A DNA stretch of 37,375 nt from Oscillospiraceae bacterium. Lineage in GTDB: Bacteria > Bacillota > Clostridia > Oscillospirales > UBA929. The notes beneath the pieces are model-generated. The model did not search any database. It was not told where the DNA came from and worked only from the letters and a program-made list of their open reading frames with translations. Position 1 is the stretch's first letter; each line of letters starts with the position of its first letter. The position numbers were made by a program, and so were the translations under genes. The DNA lies in contig JAIRWH010000003.1 in NCBI GenBank assembly GCA_031253545.1, positions 1 to 37,375 on the forward strand. The letters run 5' to 3'. Positions 1 to 7,059 of the stretch are shown piece after piece.

Positions 1-115
1 TTTCGATGAACTGCATGACCCCGTAGCCGTGGTTGGGCCGATGGAACGCCAACAGCACAAGAAAAGTAGTTTCCGTCAGCGCGCCGCCCACGATATTGTC
101 GCGAACGGCAATCAC
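1..115 (-). CDS. PadR-family transcriptional regulator, N-terminal part (runs off left edge)
   Basis: Only the first 38 codons lie in the window. The minus-strand frame reads through GGALTETTFLVLLAFHRPNH followed by GYGVMQFIE, which is the first helix and start of the winged helix of PadR-family regulators. PadR proteins are small dimeric repressors, often of drug-efflux or stress genes and of themselves. The only upstream start codon in the open frame is GTG at 115; a G-rich AGGGG lies directly against it, which is unusually tight, so an internal GTG at 91 is an alternative. A strong promoter sits 33 nt upstream within an inverted repeat, which fits autorepression. The rest of the gene, including the C-terminal dimerisation helix, is outside the window. 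Confidence 0.75.
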   Translation of the reverse strand, partial: MIAVRDNIVGGALTETTFLVLLAFHRPNHGYGVMQFIE

Positions 116-128
116 CCCCTCGCCGCGT

Positions 129-168
129 TATTACGGATACCGTAGTAACTATATCAGTATCCGTAATA
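129..168. promoter_or_regulatory. Inverted-repeat operator candidate for the PadR gene
   Basis: TATTACGGATAC at 129-140 is an exact inverted copy of GTATCCGTAATA at 157-168, with 16 bases between. It encloses the -10 box of the minus-strand promoter and reaches into its spacer. Symmetry, length and position match PadR autoregulatory operators; which protein binds is inferred. Confidence 0.65.
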
Positions 169-176
169 GCTGTCAA
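148..176 (-). promoter_or_regulatory. Sigma-A promoter of the PadR gene
   Basis: On the minus strand TTGACA (176-171), a 17-base spacer and TATAGT (153-148) make a near-consensus promoter. The predicted start near 141 gives a leader of about 26 nt before the GTG at 115. Confidence 0.7.
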
Positions 177-274
177 GGGGTTTTGTAAAATATTTTTCGT
201 GCCCCGCCGTTCAAGAAAAAACCGAAGCCCGCCGGGCGCGCGAGCCGCCTCCGGGCGTTTTCGCCGCGCCCCGC

Positions 275-304
275 TTGACAATCGCGCCGCAATAATGTTA
301 CCAT
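275..304 (+). promoter_or_regulatory. Possible promoter of the PEP-binding/crcB pair
   Basis: TTGACA at 275-280 is followed after 18 bases by TACCAT at 299-304, a 4 of 6 match to the -10 consensus. A short palindrome GTTACCATAAC (297-307) covers the -10. The rest of 180-346 shows no gene. Confidence 0.45.
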
Positions 305-346
305 AACGCAACGGGCACACCATTACGTTACGGGCGGGATGGGAAC

Positions 347-1990
347 ATGAACAAGTTAGAGTGGATTTGCCCCGAAGGGCGTATGCGCGACCTCTGCGAG
401 AAATATTTCGGGCCGGGCGACGTGCGCGATGTGCAAAGCCGCAAAATCGGCGGCGGCTACATAGGCGGCAAGGCCTTGGGCATGCTGCTCGCGCGCAGGA
501 TGCTGCAAAAGAACGCCCCCGTGGCGCTGCAAAGGCGCATAGAGCCGCACATATCGTTTTACATCGGCACGGACGTATACGAAGACTGGCAGGAGCGCGG
601 CGAAAAGTTTTCGCCCCTGCAAAAGGGGGAATTGGAGCGCGCCTTGGAGCGTTTGGGCGAGGGGCCCATCATCGTGCGCAGCAGCTCCATATTGGAGGAT
701 AACTTCGGCAACGCCTTCGCGGGCAAGTACGAGAGCGTGTTTTTGGCAAACAGCGGCCCGGCGCACGAGCGGGCGCGGGCGTTTATCGAGGCGGCCGCCG
801 CGGTATACCGCAGTTGCCGGAGCGAGGAGGCGCGGCGTTACAGGGAGAACAGGGGTTTGCAAAACGCCGACGAGAAAATGGCGCTGCTCGCGCAAAGGGT
901 TTCCGGTAGCGAGCGCGGCGGGCTATTTTACCCGGACGTCGCCGGCGTGGGCTACTCCACCAACCTGTATGTGTGGGAACGCGGCATAGACCCCGCCGCG
1001 GGCATGCTGCGGCTTGTGTGCGGCCTGGGCACCCGTGCCGTGGACAGGGTGCCGGGCGACTTCGCGCGCGTGGTGTCGCTCCACGACCCCGCAAGGCGGC
1101 CCATCGCCCCGGAAGACGAAGCCAAGTACGCGCAGCGCCGCGCCGACGTAATCAACCTCGCCACCCGCCGCCTTGAAGACAGGCCCGTCTCGGAGCTTGA
1201 CCTCGCCAACTTCCCCGGCTGGGAGCGCCTGCTCACCAAAACGGCGGAGCTGCCCTCGGTCATGCGCACCGTGCTCACGGGTCTCGCGGCGGCATACGAT
1301 TACCCCGTGGACATCGAGTTTACCGTAAACTTCAACGCCGCGGGCGGCTTTACGGTCAACCTGCTCCAATGCAGGCCGCTTGAGACAATGAAGAGCGCGG
1401 CGGGCGCGGAAGCGCCCGAAGCCCCAAGCAACCCGCTCGGCGGCAGCGAGCCGCTGCTCTCGTGCAACGGCGGCTTCATGGGCGGCAACACAAGGCGCGG
1501 CATAGACAAGGTGATATATGTGCCGGCAAAGGCGTACTTAGCCCTGCCGGAACGCGATAAATATCAGGTGGCCAGGGTAATAGGCGCGCTCAACACGTGT
1601 TTGCGCGGGCAAAAGGTGCTGCTCATAGGCCCCGGCCGCTGGGGCAGCACCACGCCCTCCTTGGGCGTGCCCGCCCATTTCTCGGAATTGTGCCACATGA
1701 CGGCCTTGGCGGAGGTCTCGTACAGCGAGGGCGGGTTCGCCCCGGAGCTTTCGTTCGGCAGCCACTTCTTCGCCGATTTGGTGGAATCGGGTATGTTTTA
1801 CGCGGCCGTCTACCCGGAACGGGAGGAAACGGTCTTTGCCCCCGATATGATTACCTCGCGCGAGAACCTGCTGCTCTCGCTCTTGCCGGACAGCGCCGCC
1901 CTGGCGGAGGTTATCCATGTGGCAAGCACGGAGGGCTTGGTATTTTACGCCAATATGCTCAGCCAAAAGCTGCTTGTGTTCTTCTCATGA
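347..1990 (+). CDS. PEP/pyruvate-binding (PPDK N-terminal-like) domain protein, stand-alone
   Basis: This 547-residue protein carries the ATP-grasp-like nucleotide-binding domain found at the N-terminus of pyruvate phosphate dikinase and PEP synthase. Markers are the Gly-rich KIGGGYIGGKALGML near residues 33-47, the VRSSSILEDNFGNAFAGKYES segment near 108-128 (compare VRSS..ED...SFAG in the family), and DIEFTVN plus LLQCRPLE near 323-348, which closes the domain. A C-terminal region of about 190 residues with GPGRWGS follows. The swivelling phosphohistidine domain and the PEP-utilising TIM barrel of true PpsA/PpdK are absent, so it is not a complete dikinase. The start has GGGATGGGA upstream. 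crcB follows after 28 nt and is probably co-transcribed. Substrate and role are unknown. Confidence 0.7.
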   Translation: MNKLEWICPEGRMRDLCEKYFGPGDVRDVQSRKIGGGYIGGKALGMLLARRMLQKNAPVALQRRIEPHISFYIGTDVYEDWQERGEKFSPLQKGELERALERLGEGPIIVRSSSILEDNFGNAFAGKYESVFLANSGPAHERARAFIEAAAAVYRSCRSEEARRYRENRGLQNADEKMALLAQRVSGSERGGLFYPDVAGVGYSTNLYVWERGIDPAAGMLRLVCGLGTRAVDRVPGDFARVVSLHDPARRPIAPEDEAKYAQRRADVINLATRRLEDRPVSELDLANFPGWERLLTKTAELPSVMRTVLTGLAAAYDYPVDIEFTVNFNAAGGFTVNLLQCRPLETMKSAAGAEAPEAPSNPLGGSEPLLSCNGGFMGGNTRRGIDKVIYVPAKAYLALPERDKYQVARVIGALNTCLRGQKVLLIGPGRWGSTTPSLGVPAHFSELCHMTALAEVSYSEGGFAPELSFGSHFFADLVESGMFYAAVYPEREETVFAPDMITSRENLLLSLLPDSAALAEVIHVASTEGLVFYANMLSQKLLVFFS

Positions 1991-2018
1991 AAACCGCGCG
2001 AGAAAGGGGGTTTGGGCG

Positions 2019-2396
2019 ATGAAAGAGATTCTCGCCGTGGCGGCGGGCGGCTCCATAGGCTCCGTGGCCCGCTATCTGCTCACAAGGGTGGTGCCGAGCG
2101 CGGCGTTTCCCTTTGCCACGCTCGCCGCAAACATCATCGCGGGTTTCGCCGTGGGCGTGCTCGCGGGCTTGGACGGCACACTGTATGCCCTGCCGCCGCG
2201 CTGGAGGCTCTTTGCCGTAACGGGCGTACTCGGCGGACTGAGCACATTCTGCACGTTCAGCTTAGAGACCGTGAAGCTCTTCGAGGCGGGCAGGCACACC
2301 GCCGCCGCTCTGAATGTCTTTGTGTCCGTGGCGCTGTGTATCCTCGGCGTCGTCACGGGGCGGGCGATTGTCAGGGCGCTCGTGGCGGCGGCATAG
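2019..2396 (+). CDS. crcB: CrcB/FluC fluoride channel
   Basis: A 125-residue, four-helix membrane protein of the Fluc fluoride exporter family, which lowers cytoplasmic fluoride as a dual-topology dimer. Family marks are GGSIGSVARYLL near residues 10-21, the pore-lining Asn of the NxxxG turn (N38 in TLAANIIAG) and GGLSTFCTFSLET near 72-84, corresponding to the fluoride-binding Phe box (F77, F80). The ATG at 2019 is chosen because AGAAAGGGGG sits 8 nt upstream; an earlier in-frame ATG at 1917 would lie inside the preceding gene. It follows the PEP-binding gene closely, with no separate promoter or fluoride riboswitch visible. It ends 6 nt from the convergent lipoprotein gene. Confidence 0.9.
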   Translation: MKEILAVAAGGSIGSVARYLLTRVVPSAAFPFATLAANIIAGFAVGVLAGLDGTLYALPPRWRLFAVTGVLGGLSTFCTFSLETVKLFEAGRHTAAALNVFVSVALCILGVVTGRAIVRALVAAA

Positions 2397-2402
2397 CCGC
2401 GC

Positions 2403-3590
2403 CTATTCGCCGGGCGGCGCTTCCTCCCCGGCGGGGTAATCCGCCTCGCAGGGCGGGTACTTTGTGCTGTCCCAGCGGTAGAGCGCCGCGCGCATGGTCT
2501 CGTCCGCGCTCAGGAAATACTCGTGCGCGGTCTCCTCGCCGTAGTCGTTCATGGCGGCGTCCACATGGTACCACCGCCCGTCTATGCTGACGATATTCCA
2601 AGCGTGGCCCTCGGAGGCCCTCTCGCCGTAAACCACCTCGGCGGTTATGCCGGCGTTGTCGCAGAGCGCCTTATAGGCGAGCGCGTAACCCTCGCCCACA
2701 GCCTTTTTATCCGCGAAGGAGGCGATATTATACGGCCTGCCGCGCCCGGAGCCGCGCAGCGCGTCGTAGGCGGCGGTGTCGTGGTCGTAGGAAAGCAGTT
2801 CGCACAGCGCGTCGTGCAGCGTGAGCGCGTTGCCCGCGTCGCTTTCGGTAAGCGTAAGCCCGTCGCAAAACTCGCGGAAGATTTGCTCCACATATTGTTG
2901 CAGCCTTGTCAGCACCGCGGCGGAATATTCGTAGGCGAAACGAAATTCCAATATACGGCTCTGGCTCTTATCCGCCTTATAGAAGGTTATGTCGTAGGCG
3001 GGGAAACCCAGCGCGTAGAGCGGCTCCTGCGTGTAAAGCTGCGCTATGAGGCCGTCCGGGTCGAAGGACTCCTCATAAAACGGCATTTCCACGGCAAGAT
3101 ACGGCGCGTATGAGTGCATGGCCTCGCGCAGTTTGCGGCGGAGCACTTCCCTGCCGCCCGCCTCCGTGAGCGTGTCTGTCTCGGACTGCGGCCTGTCGCG
3201 CATATACTTTATGGAAAGGTTTATAGCGGGGCCTTTCGAGTCCGAGGCGGATTCGTAGAGTATATACGCGCCCACATAGTAGCCGTATGGGTCGTTGTAC
3301 ATCACCTCGGATATGGCCGTCACAATATCCTCGCCCGCGTTTGAGTCGTAGGACGTAAACCTCAGCAGCCCGCCGCTCAGCCCGCCGCGCACCCAACGCT
3401 TCACAACCTGCACGAGCATATTGTATGAGGTCACTTCCTGCCCCGACGTGTCCGCCGTGTAGTTCGGCTCCAAATGCGGCGCGCTTTCCCTGTACGCGCG
3501 GTTGAGCATGGCAGAGCAGCCGCACAGCAACAACAGCGGCAACACAAGCGCGCAAAGCGACCCCGCGGCGCGGCGACCCACGTTTATCAC
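2403..3590 (-). CDS. Lipoprotein with transglutaminase-like domain lacking the catalytic Cys
   Basis: A 395-residue exported protein. Residues 1-24 are a lipoprotein signal peptide (basic RR, Leu-rich core, then LLCG before C25), so the mature protein should be lipidated and anchored outside the membrane. The C-terminal third has the transglutaminase-core pattern: a helix around LHDALCELLSYDHD (258-271), KKAVGEGYALAYKALC (295-310), EGHAWNIV with H329 and WYHVDAAM with D344. In active members the first motif reads AVCxGYA; here residue 299 is Gly (codon GGC at 2696-2694, one base from TGC). His and Asp of the triad remain. The ancestral role would be cell-wall or peptide processing; without Cys it is probably a binding or structural protein. 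GTG start at 3590 with AGGAAGGG just upstream. Confidence 0.8.
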   Translation of the reverse strand: MINVGRRAAGSLCALVLPLLLLCGCSAMLNRAYRESAPHLEPNYTADTSGQEVTSYNMLVQVVKRWVRGGLSGGLLRFTSYDSNAGEDIVTAISEVMYNDPYGYYVGAYILYESASDSKGPAINLSIKYMRDRPQSETDTLTEAGGREVLRRKLREAMHSYAPYLAVEMPFYEESFDPDGLIAQLYTQEPLYALGFPAYDITFYKADKSQSRILEFRFAYEYSAAVLTRLQQYVEQIFREFCDGLTLTESDAGNALTLHDALCELLSYDHDTAAYDALRGSGRGRPYNIASFADKKAVGEGYALAYKALCDNAGITAEVVYGERASEGHAWNIVSIDGRWYHVDAAMNDYGEETAHEYFLSADETMRAALYRWDSTKYPPCEADYPAGEEAPPGE

Positions 3591-3680
3591 GCCCTTCCTC
3601 GCGCGAATATCATACCATTTGCCGGGGCAAAAACCGCGCCAAGCGCTCCTTCCGCGCCGGAAAAAAGGGGTATCCTTTGT

Positions 3681-3772
3681 TGGCGGAGATGGAGAGATTC
3701 GAACTCTCGAGGCGTTTTTGACGCCTACACGATTTCCAGTCGTGCGCCCTCGACCATCTAGGCGACATCTCC
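3681..3772 (-). tRNA. tRNA-Ser(GGA)
   Basis: The minus strand folds as a type II tRNA. The acceptor arm GGAGATG pairs with CATCTCC, the discriminator base is G, and CCA is encoded. The anticodon stem CACGA/TCGTG encloses a loop with GGA, there is a long variable arm (GGCGTC AAAAA CGCC), and the T-arm reads GAGTTCGAATCTC. The 92-nt length and long variable arm agree with serine identity. Confidence 0.95.
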
Positions 3773-3782
3773 ATGCCGTATT

Positions 3783-3811
3783 ATTCTAACCCCGCTTGGC
3801 GAATTTGTCAA
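3783..3811 (-). promoter_or_regulatory. Promoter of tRNA-Ser
   Basis: TTGACA (3811-3806), 17 bases and TAGAAT (3788-3783) on the minus strand, ending 11 nt before the tRNA 5' end and beginning 11 nt after the stop of the upstream membrane-protein gene. Confidence 0.75.
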
Positions 3812-3821
3812 CCGCCCGCCG

Positions 3822-6254
3822 TTATTCAAGCCCTTCCGCCTCGCCGTCAAACGCCCGCGCGGAGCGCGAAAGCGAGGAGCTTTGCCCGGCATACAGGCGG
3901 GAAATGGCAAGGCAGATGCCCGCGCCCACGAGCAGCGCGGCGATGCGTATGAGCGAGTGCGCCGTCCATACGTCTACCACGGAGGCTTTGAGCGAAGCCG
4001 CGATGACCATGACTAACCCCGATATACGCGCGGAATTGCGCTTATGGGCAAAGCCGTACAGCACGGAGGCGAACCCCACGGCGACGACCACAATACTGGG
4101 GATGACGCTCGCCTCCGGGGGAGCGAGGTATTGCAGCCAGACGAAGAGCTGCAGGCAGATAAACCACAGCACAATGACGCTGCTGTATTTATTCCATTCA
4201 ACATGGACAAAACGGTGGAAGAGCGCGGCGGCCAACAGGAGAGTGCCGATAAAGGCGAACCATTGGACGGTGCGGAACGCGGGCGGCATGAGGGAAACAT
4301 CGCCGCGCGCGAGCGCGCGCAGCAGCTCCACGCCCTGCAGCTCCGCCGCGCGGAAACCCGCTATGACCACGGCGAATATCCGCACCGATTCCGTGAAGGC
4401 GCAGAGCAGGAACAGGAGGGCGCGGTAGACTATGCCGGAAACCTTTTTGCCGCTCAGCAGCGCAAGGTAGACGGCGAGCGCGATTCCCATGAGCATGGAG
4501 GAGAGTATTGTGCCGAAGCCGCCGTCCATGCGCGGCGCGAGCGACGCGCCCGCGCAGATGAGCAGCACGGCGGCGGACAGGCGCGAGCAGACCTTATGGG
4601 CGAATCCGGCATCCGCCGCCACGAAGCGCACGGCGAGCACATACGCCGCGAGGGCGAGCGCGGCAAAATTGATGATATTCACAAAATACGGTTCTCCCGC
4701 GAATAGCGCGCTGCCGTGGCAGGACAGACCCAACAAAAGCGCGGCGAATGTGCCGATATAGGCGGCGGCGCGCCGCAGGGCGATACCGGGCAGCGAGTTT
4801 AAGCGCCCCACGCAAAGATACAGCAGCACGGCGAGGGCGGCGAGGGAGGGGCTGTACCACAGCGCTTGCGGCAATGTGAGAAACGAAAAGCGGCATACCG
4901 TGAACAGGCCGAGCGCGGCGGGCAGGTAGCAGGGTCGCAGATAGGCGAACGCGAAGGCTGCCGCAATGAGAAGCGAAGAGTATACGTCAATCGGCGAGGG
5001 CTTTATGCCGTCCGCGATTGCGGAGGTTACGCCGAGGTTGCCGAGCATGAAGCCCGTCATGGCAAGGGTGTTTACGGTGTATATGATGTTGCCCGTGACG
5101 GGCATGGCTTTTGCCGCGAGCAGCAGGCCCGCCGCCGAGAGCGGTATGAGCGCCGCCGCCGCGTACGGCGTGGCAAGGACGGGCAGCGCGGGGTCGGGGA
5201 AATAGAGCAGCAGCGCCGTTACGGCGCAGGCCGAAAGAGAGCAGTAAATGTACAGGGGCACGATATATTTGCCGCCGCGCCGTGAATATTCCGAGAGCGT
5301 GAGCGCGAGAAACACGCAGGCAACGGCCGCCGTGACGGGTCCGAGACCGCCTGTCCGCGACAGCACGGCGCAGCCCGCGATAACGCCGACTGTGCCCGTG
5401 AGGCACGGGACGGCGAACCCGCAAAAGCGCATGAGTATGAACGCGCCGCACAGCCAGAGGGCGAACAGCAGGTTCGCCGCGACAAACGGATACAGATACA
5501 TGAACGTGTAGCCCGCGGTGAACGTCACGAACACCACGGCAAGCCCCGCGGAAAGAAATATATTGCGTATGACGGTATATTTGAGGAAACCCGGCAGCCA
5601 CGCGGCGCGGACGAGCGCCGCCGCAATGAGCGCGCCGCCGAAGAGGAGGAGCAGGGCAAAGCGCGCCGCGTCGGGCAGGTTGCCCCAGGCAAACACCGCC
5701 GCCGCGAGGGCGGCCGCCGTGATGAGTATGCCCGCGAGCACGGCGACGATGTGCTGCCCCACGAAGTTTTCCGCTCTGCCCGACCCGGTTTTGGGCGGGC
5801 GGGGGGCGCGTTGCGGCCGGCGGTAGGCTTGCGGTTGCGGCGGGCGGGGGGCGTAATACTGCGGCGCGTACGGCGGGGGGTATTGGCCGGGTGCCGGCTG
5901 CGGGGGCGGGGGGTATTGGCCGGGTGCCGGCGCCTGATTGGCGCATAAAAGCCGCACGCCGTTTTCCTCAAGGATTCGCAGGTACATATCGCGGGCGACG
6001 GGGGTCTCCGCCAGCACGGTGTCTTCCAGCGTGATAACGCAGTCGAACATCCTGTACGCGGCATCGGCGAGCATTTTCTTGAAAAGGGGGCGCGCATCCG
6101 GCGGCAGGTCGTTGTCGTCAACGTAGTAGCCCAACAAGACCATGCCGCTGCGTTCGGCGTAAGCGCGACATTCCTCGGCCTGCCTTCTGATATATTCGGC
6201 CGCGGCCGCGCCGGTGAGCGCCGTGGCGCGTCGCGCGTAGATTACGGCTCGCAT
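3822..6254 (-). CDS. Degenerate serine-recombinase domain fused to a DUF2339-like polytopic membrane protein
   Basis: One uninterrupted 810-residue frame with three parts. Residues 1-107 follow the serine-recombinase catalytic domain: MRAVIYAR, then AEECRAYAERSGMVLLGYYVDD, RPLFKKMLADA, FDCVITLED and ILEENGVRLLCAN. The nucleophile position (S in YARxS) is Ala10, and the Arg of the LDRxxR motif is lost (LEDTVLAE, 76-83), so strand cleavage is not expected. Residues 108-160 are a Pro/Tyr/Gln-rich linker with APGQYPPP twice. From about 165 to 785 there are some 18-20 hydrophobic segments; the end (RISGLVMVIAASLKASVVD, then IRIAALLVGAGICLAISRLY) matches the conserved tail of DUF2339 proteins. The soluble domain should be cytoplasmic. 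The ATG at 6254 has AAAGGTGG upstream. No DNA-binding or zinc-ribbon recombinase part is present. Function unknown. Confidence 0.75.
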   Translation of the reverse strand: MRAVIYARRATALTGAAAAEYIRRQAEECRAYAERSGMVLLGYYVDDNDLPPDARPLFKKMLADAAYRMFDCVITLEDTVLAETPVARDMYLRILEENGVRLLCANQAPAPGQYPPPPQPAPGQYPPPYAPQYYAPRPPQPQAYRRPQRAPRPPKTGSGRAENFVGQHIVAVLAGILITAAALAAAVFAWGNLPDAARFALLLLFGGALIAAALVRAAWLPGFLKYTVIRNIFLSAGLAVVFVTFTAGYTFMYLYPFVAANLLFALWLCGAFILMRFCGFAVPCLTGTVGVIAGCAVLSRTGGLGPVTAAVACVFLALTLSEYSRRGGKYIVPLYIYCSLSACAVTALLLYFPDPALPVLATPYAAAALIPLSAAGLLLAAKAMPVTGNIIYTVNTLAMTGFMLGNLGVTSAIADGIKPSPIDVYSSLLIAAAFAFAYLRPCYLPAALGLFTVCRFSFLTLPQALWYSPSLAALAVLLYLCVGRLNSLPGIALRRAAAYIGTFAALLLGLSCHGSALFAGEPYFVNIINFAALALAAYVLAVRFVAADAGFAHKVCSRLSAAVLLICAGASLAPRMDGGFGTILSSMLMGIALAVYLALLSGKKVSGIVYRALLFLLCAFTESVRIFAVVIAGFRAAELQGVELLRALARGDVSLMPPAFRTVQWFAFIGTLLLAAALFHRFVHVEWNKYSSVIVLWFICLQLFVWLQYLAPPEASVIPSIVVVAVGFASVLYGFAHKRNSARISGLVMVIAASLKASVVDVWTAHSLIRIAALLVGAGICLAISRLYAGQSSSLSRSARAFDGEAEGLE

Positions 6255-6312
6255 AGCGTGTAGTCGCCACCTTTCGGGAACGGCATAGCGGAGGAAGGAC
6301 GGTTACGGTAAA

Positions 6313-6341
6313 AGCATAGCACATCGCCGCCGGGGTGTCAA
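6313..6341 (-). promoter_or_regulatory. Promoter of the recombinase-like/membrane fusion gene
   Basis: TTGACA (6341-6336), 17 bases, TATGCT (6318-6313) on the minus strand; the predicted leader is about 50 nt. The fusion gene therefore has its own promoter, separate from the DsbA-like gene upstream. Confidence 0.7.
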
Positions 6342-6397
6342 CCGGGAAGAACGGGGCGCTGCCGCCTTGTCGTTGTTGCGTTACAAGGCCGGGCGGA

Positions 6398-6904
6398 TTA
6401 GCGGCACTCGCGCAAAAACGCTTCCAACTGCCCTCTCGTGACCCCTATCCCCGCCACGGAGTCCAAACGCTTTTGCCCGCAGACGAACGCCGGCACGGCC
6501 CACACCTTCATCGGCCCGTAGGCGTAGTCGTTCGCCTCCTGCAGCTCGCTTTCATATTCGCCGCCCCGCAGCGCCGCCGCGAAACGCTCCGCGCTCTCGC
6601 CGCACTCGGCCGCGCAGGCGGCGAGCGTTTCCACATCGTCCGGCGGCAGCCTGCGCTCGAAATACGCCTTGAAGACGCTGCGGTTATACTCTTCCTCTTT
6701 CCCCGCCTCGCGCATATACAAAGCTCCGCGCACGGCAAGGTCGGCGTAGGGCTTATGCTCCGGCTCCTCAACCTTCGGGTGCGCCTCCACGGGCCGCCAC
6801 ACAATCTCCGCCGAGGGAAAGCGCGGCAGCAGGCTTTCCAATTCGGCTAGCCCCCTGTAACAGTACGGGCAGGTGTGGTCGAAAAACACTTCAATCTTCG
6901 GCAT
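6398..6904 (-). CDS. DsbA-family thioredoxin-fold oxidoreductase
   Basis: A 168-residue protein with a thioredoxin-fold start (KIEVFFDHTCPYCYRGL) holding the redox motif C12-P-Y-C15, an inserted helical domain (about 60-125), and a cis-Pro loop VWAVPAFVCGQKRL near 138-151, as in the FrnE/DsbA-like group. No signal peptide is present, so it is probably cytoplasmic, in line with FrnE-type disulfide isomerases or 2-hydroxychromene-isomerase-like relatives rather than an exported DsbA. An additional Cys lies in the cis-Pro loop. AAGGAGG stands 7 nt before the ATG. It has its own promoter and is divergent from nnrD. The substrate cannot be deduced. Confidence 0.85.
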   Translation of the reverse strand: MPKIEVFFDHTCPYCYRGLAELESLLPRFPSAEIVWRPVEAHPKVEEPEHKPYADLAVRGALYMREAGKEEEYNRSVFKAYFERRLPPDDVETLAACAAECGESAERFAAALRGGEYESELQEANDYAYGPMKVWAVPAFVCGQKRLDSVAGIGVTRGQLEAFLRECR

Positions 6905-6937
6905 GGGTAACCCTCCTTCATGTCCTTGTCCAACGTG

Positions 6938-6966
6938 TTTATACCACGTTGCGGCGCGTTAGTCAA
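6938..6966 (-). promoter_or_regulatory. Promoter of the DsbA-like gene with palindromic -10 region
   Basis: TTGACT (6966-6961), 17 bases, TATAAA (6943-6938) on the minus strand. CAACGTG at 6931-6937 and its inverted copy CACGTTG at 6945-6951 flank the -10 box, a likely operator. Confidence 0.7.
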
Positions 6967-7007
6967 GTTTGGCTTTTGGTACCGCTTGTCCGAATAAAGA
7001 GCGGGGT

Positions 7008-7037
7008 TTGCCGTACCCCCGCCTTTCGCGGTATAAT
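7008..7037 (+). promoter_or_regulatory. Promoter of nnrD
   Basis: TTGCCG (7008-7013), 18 bases, TATAAT (7032-7037). The perfect -10 lies 22 nt before the ATG, leaving a very short leader with AAAGGGGGTGGG as ribosome binding site. Confidence 0.6.
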
Positions 7038-7059
7038 GCCGCAAAGGGGGTGGGCGCCG

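Noticed and set aside
356-895. Long minus-strand frame opposite the PEP-binding gene
   Set aside because: It mirrors the codon pattern of the plus-strand gene, has no ribosome binding site, and is a shadow frame caused by high GC. Many other opposite-strand frames in the glg, che and metG genes were dropped for the same reason.
347-1990. Annotation as PEP synthase or pyruvate phosphate dikinase
   Set aside because: The phosphohistidine and PEP-binding domains are missing; length is well below that of the full enzymes.
4987-5946. 319-codon minus-strand frame inside the membrane fusion gene
   Set aside because: It is a shifted frame of the same strand within one continuous 810-codon gene; Arg/Pro-rich and without a start signal. 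It was checked as a possible frameshift, but the main frame is intact.
3822-6254. Annotation as an active site-specific recombinase or mobile element
   Set aside because: Catalytic Ser and Arg are absent, there is no DNA-binding part, and no att-like repeats flank the gene.
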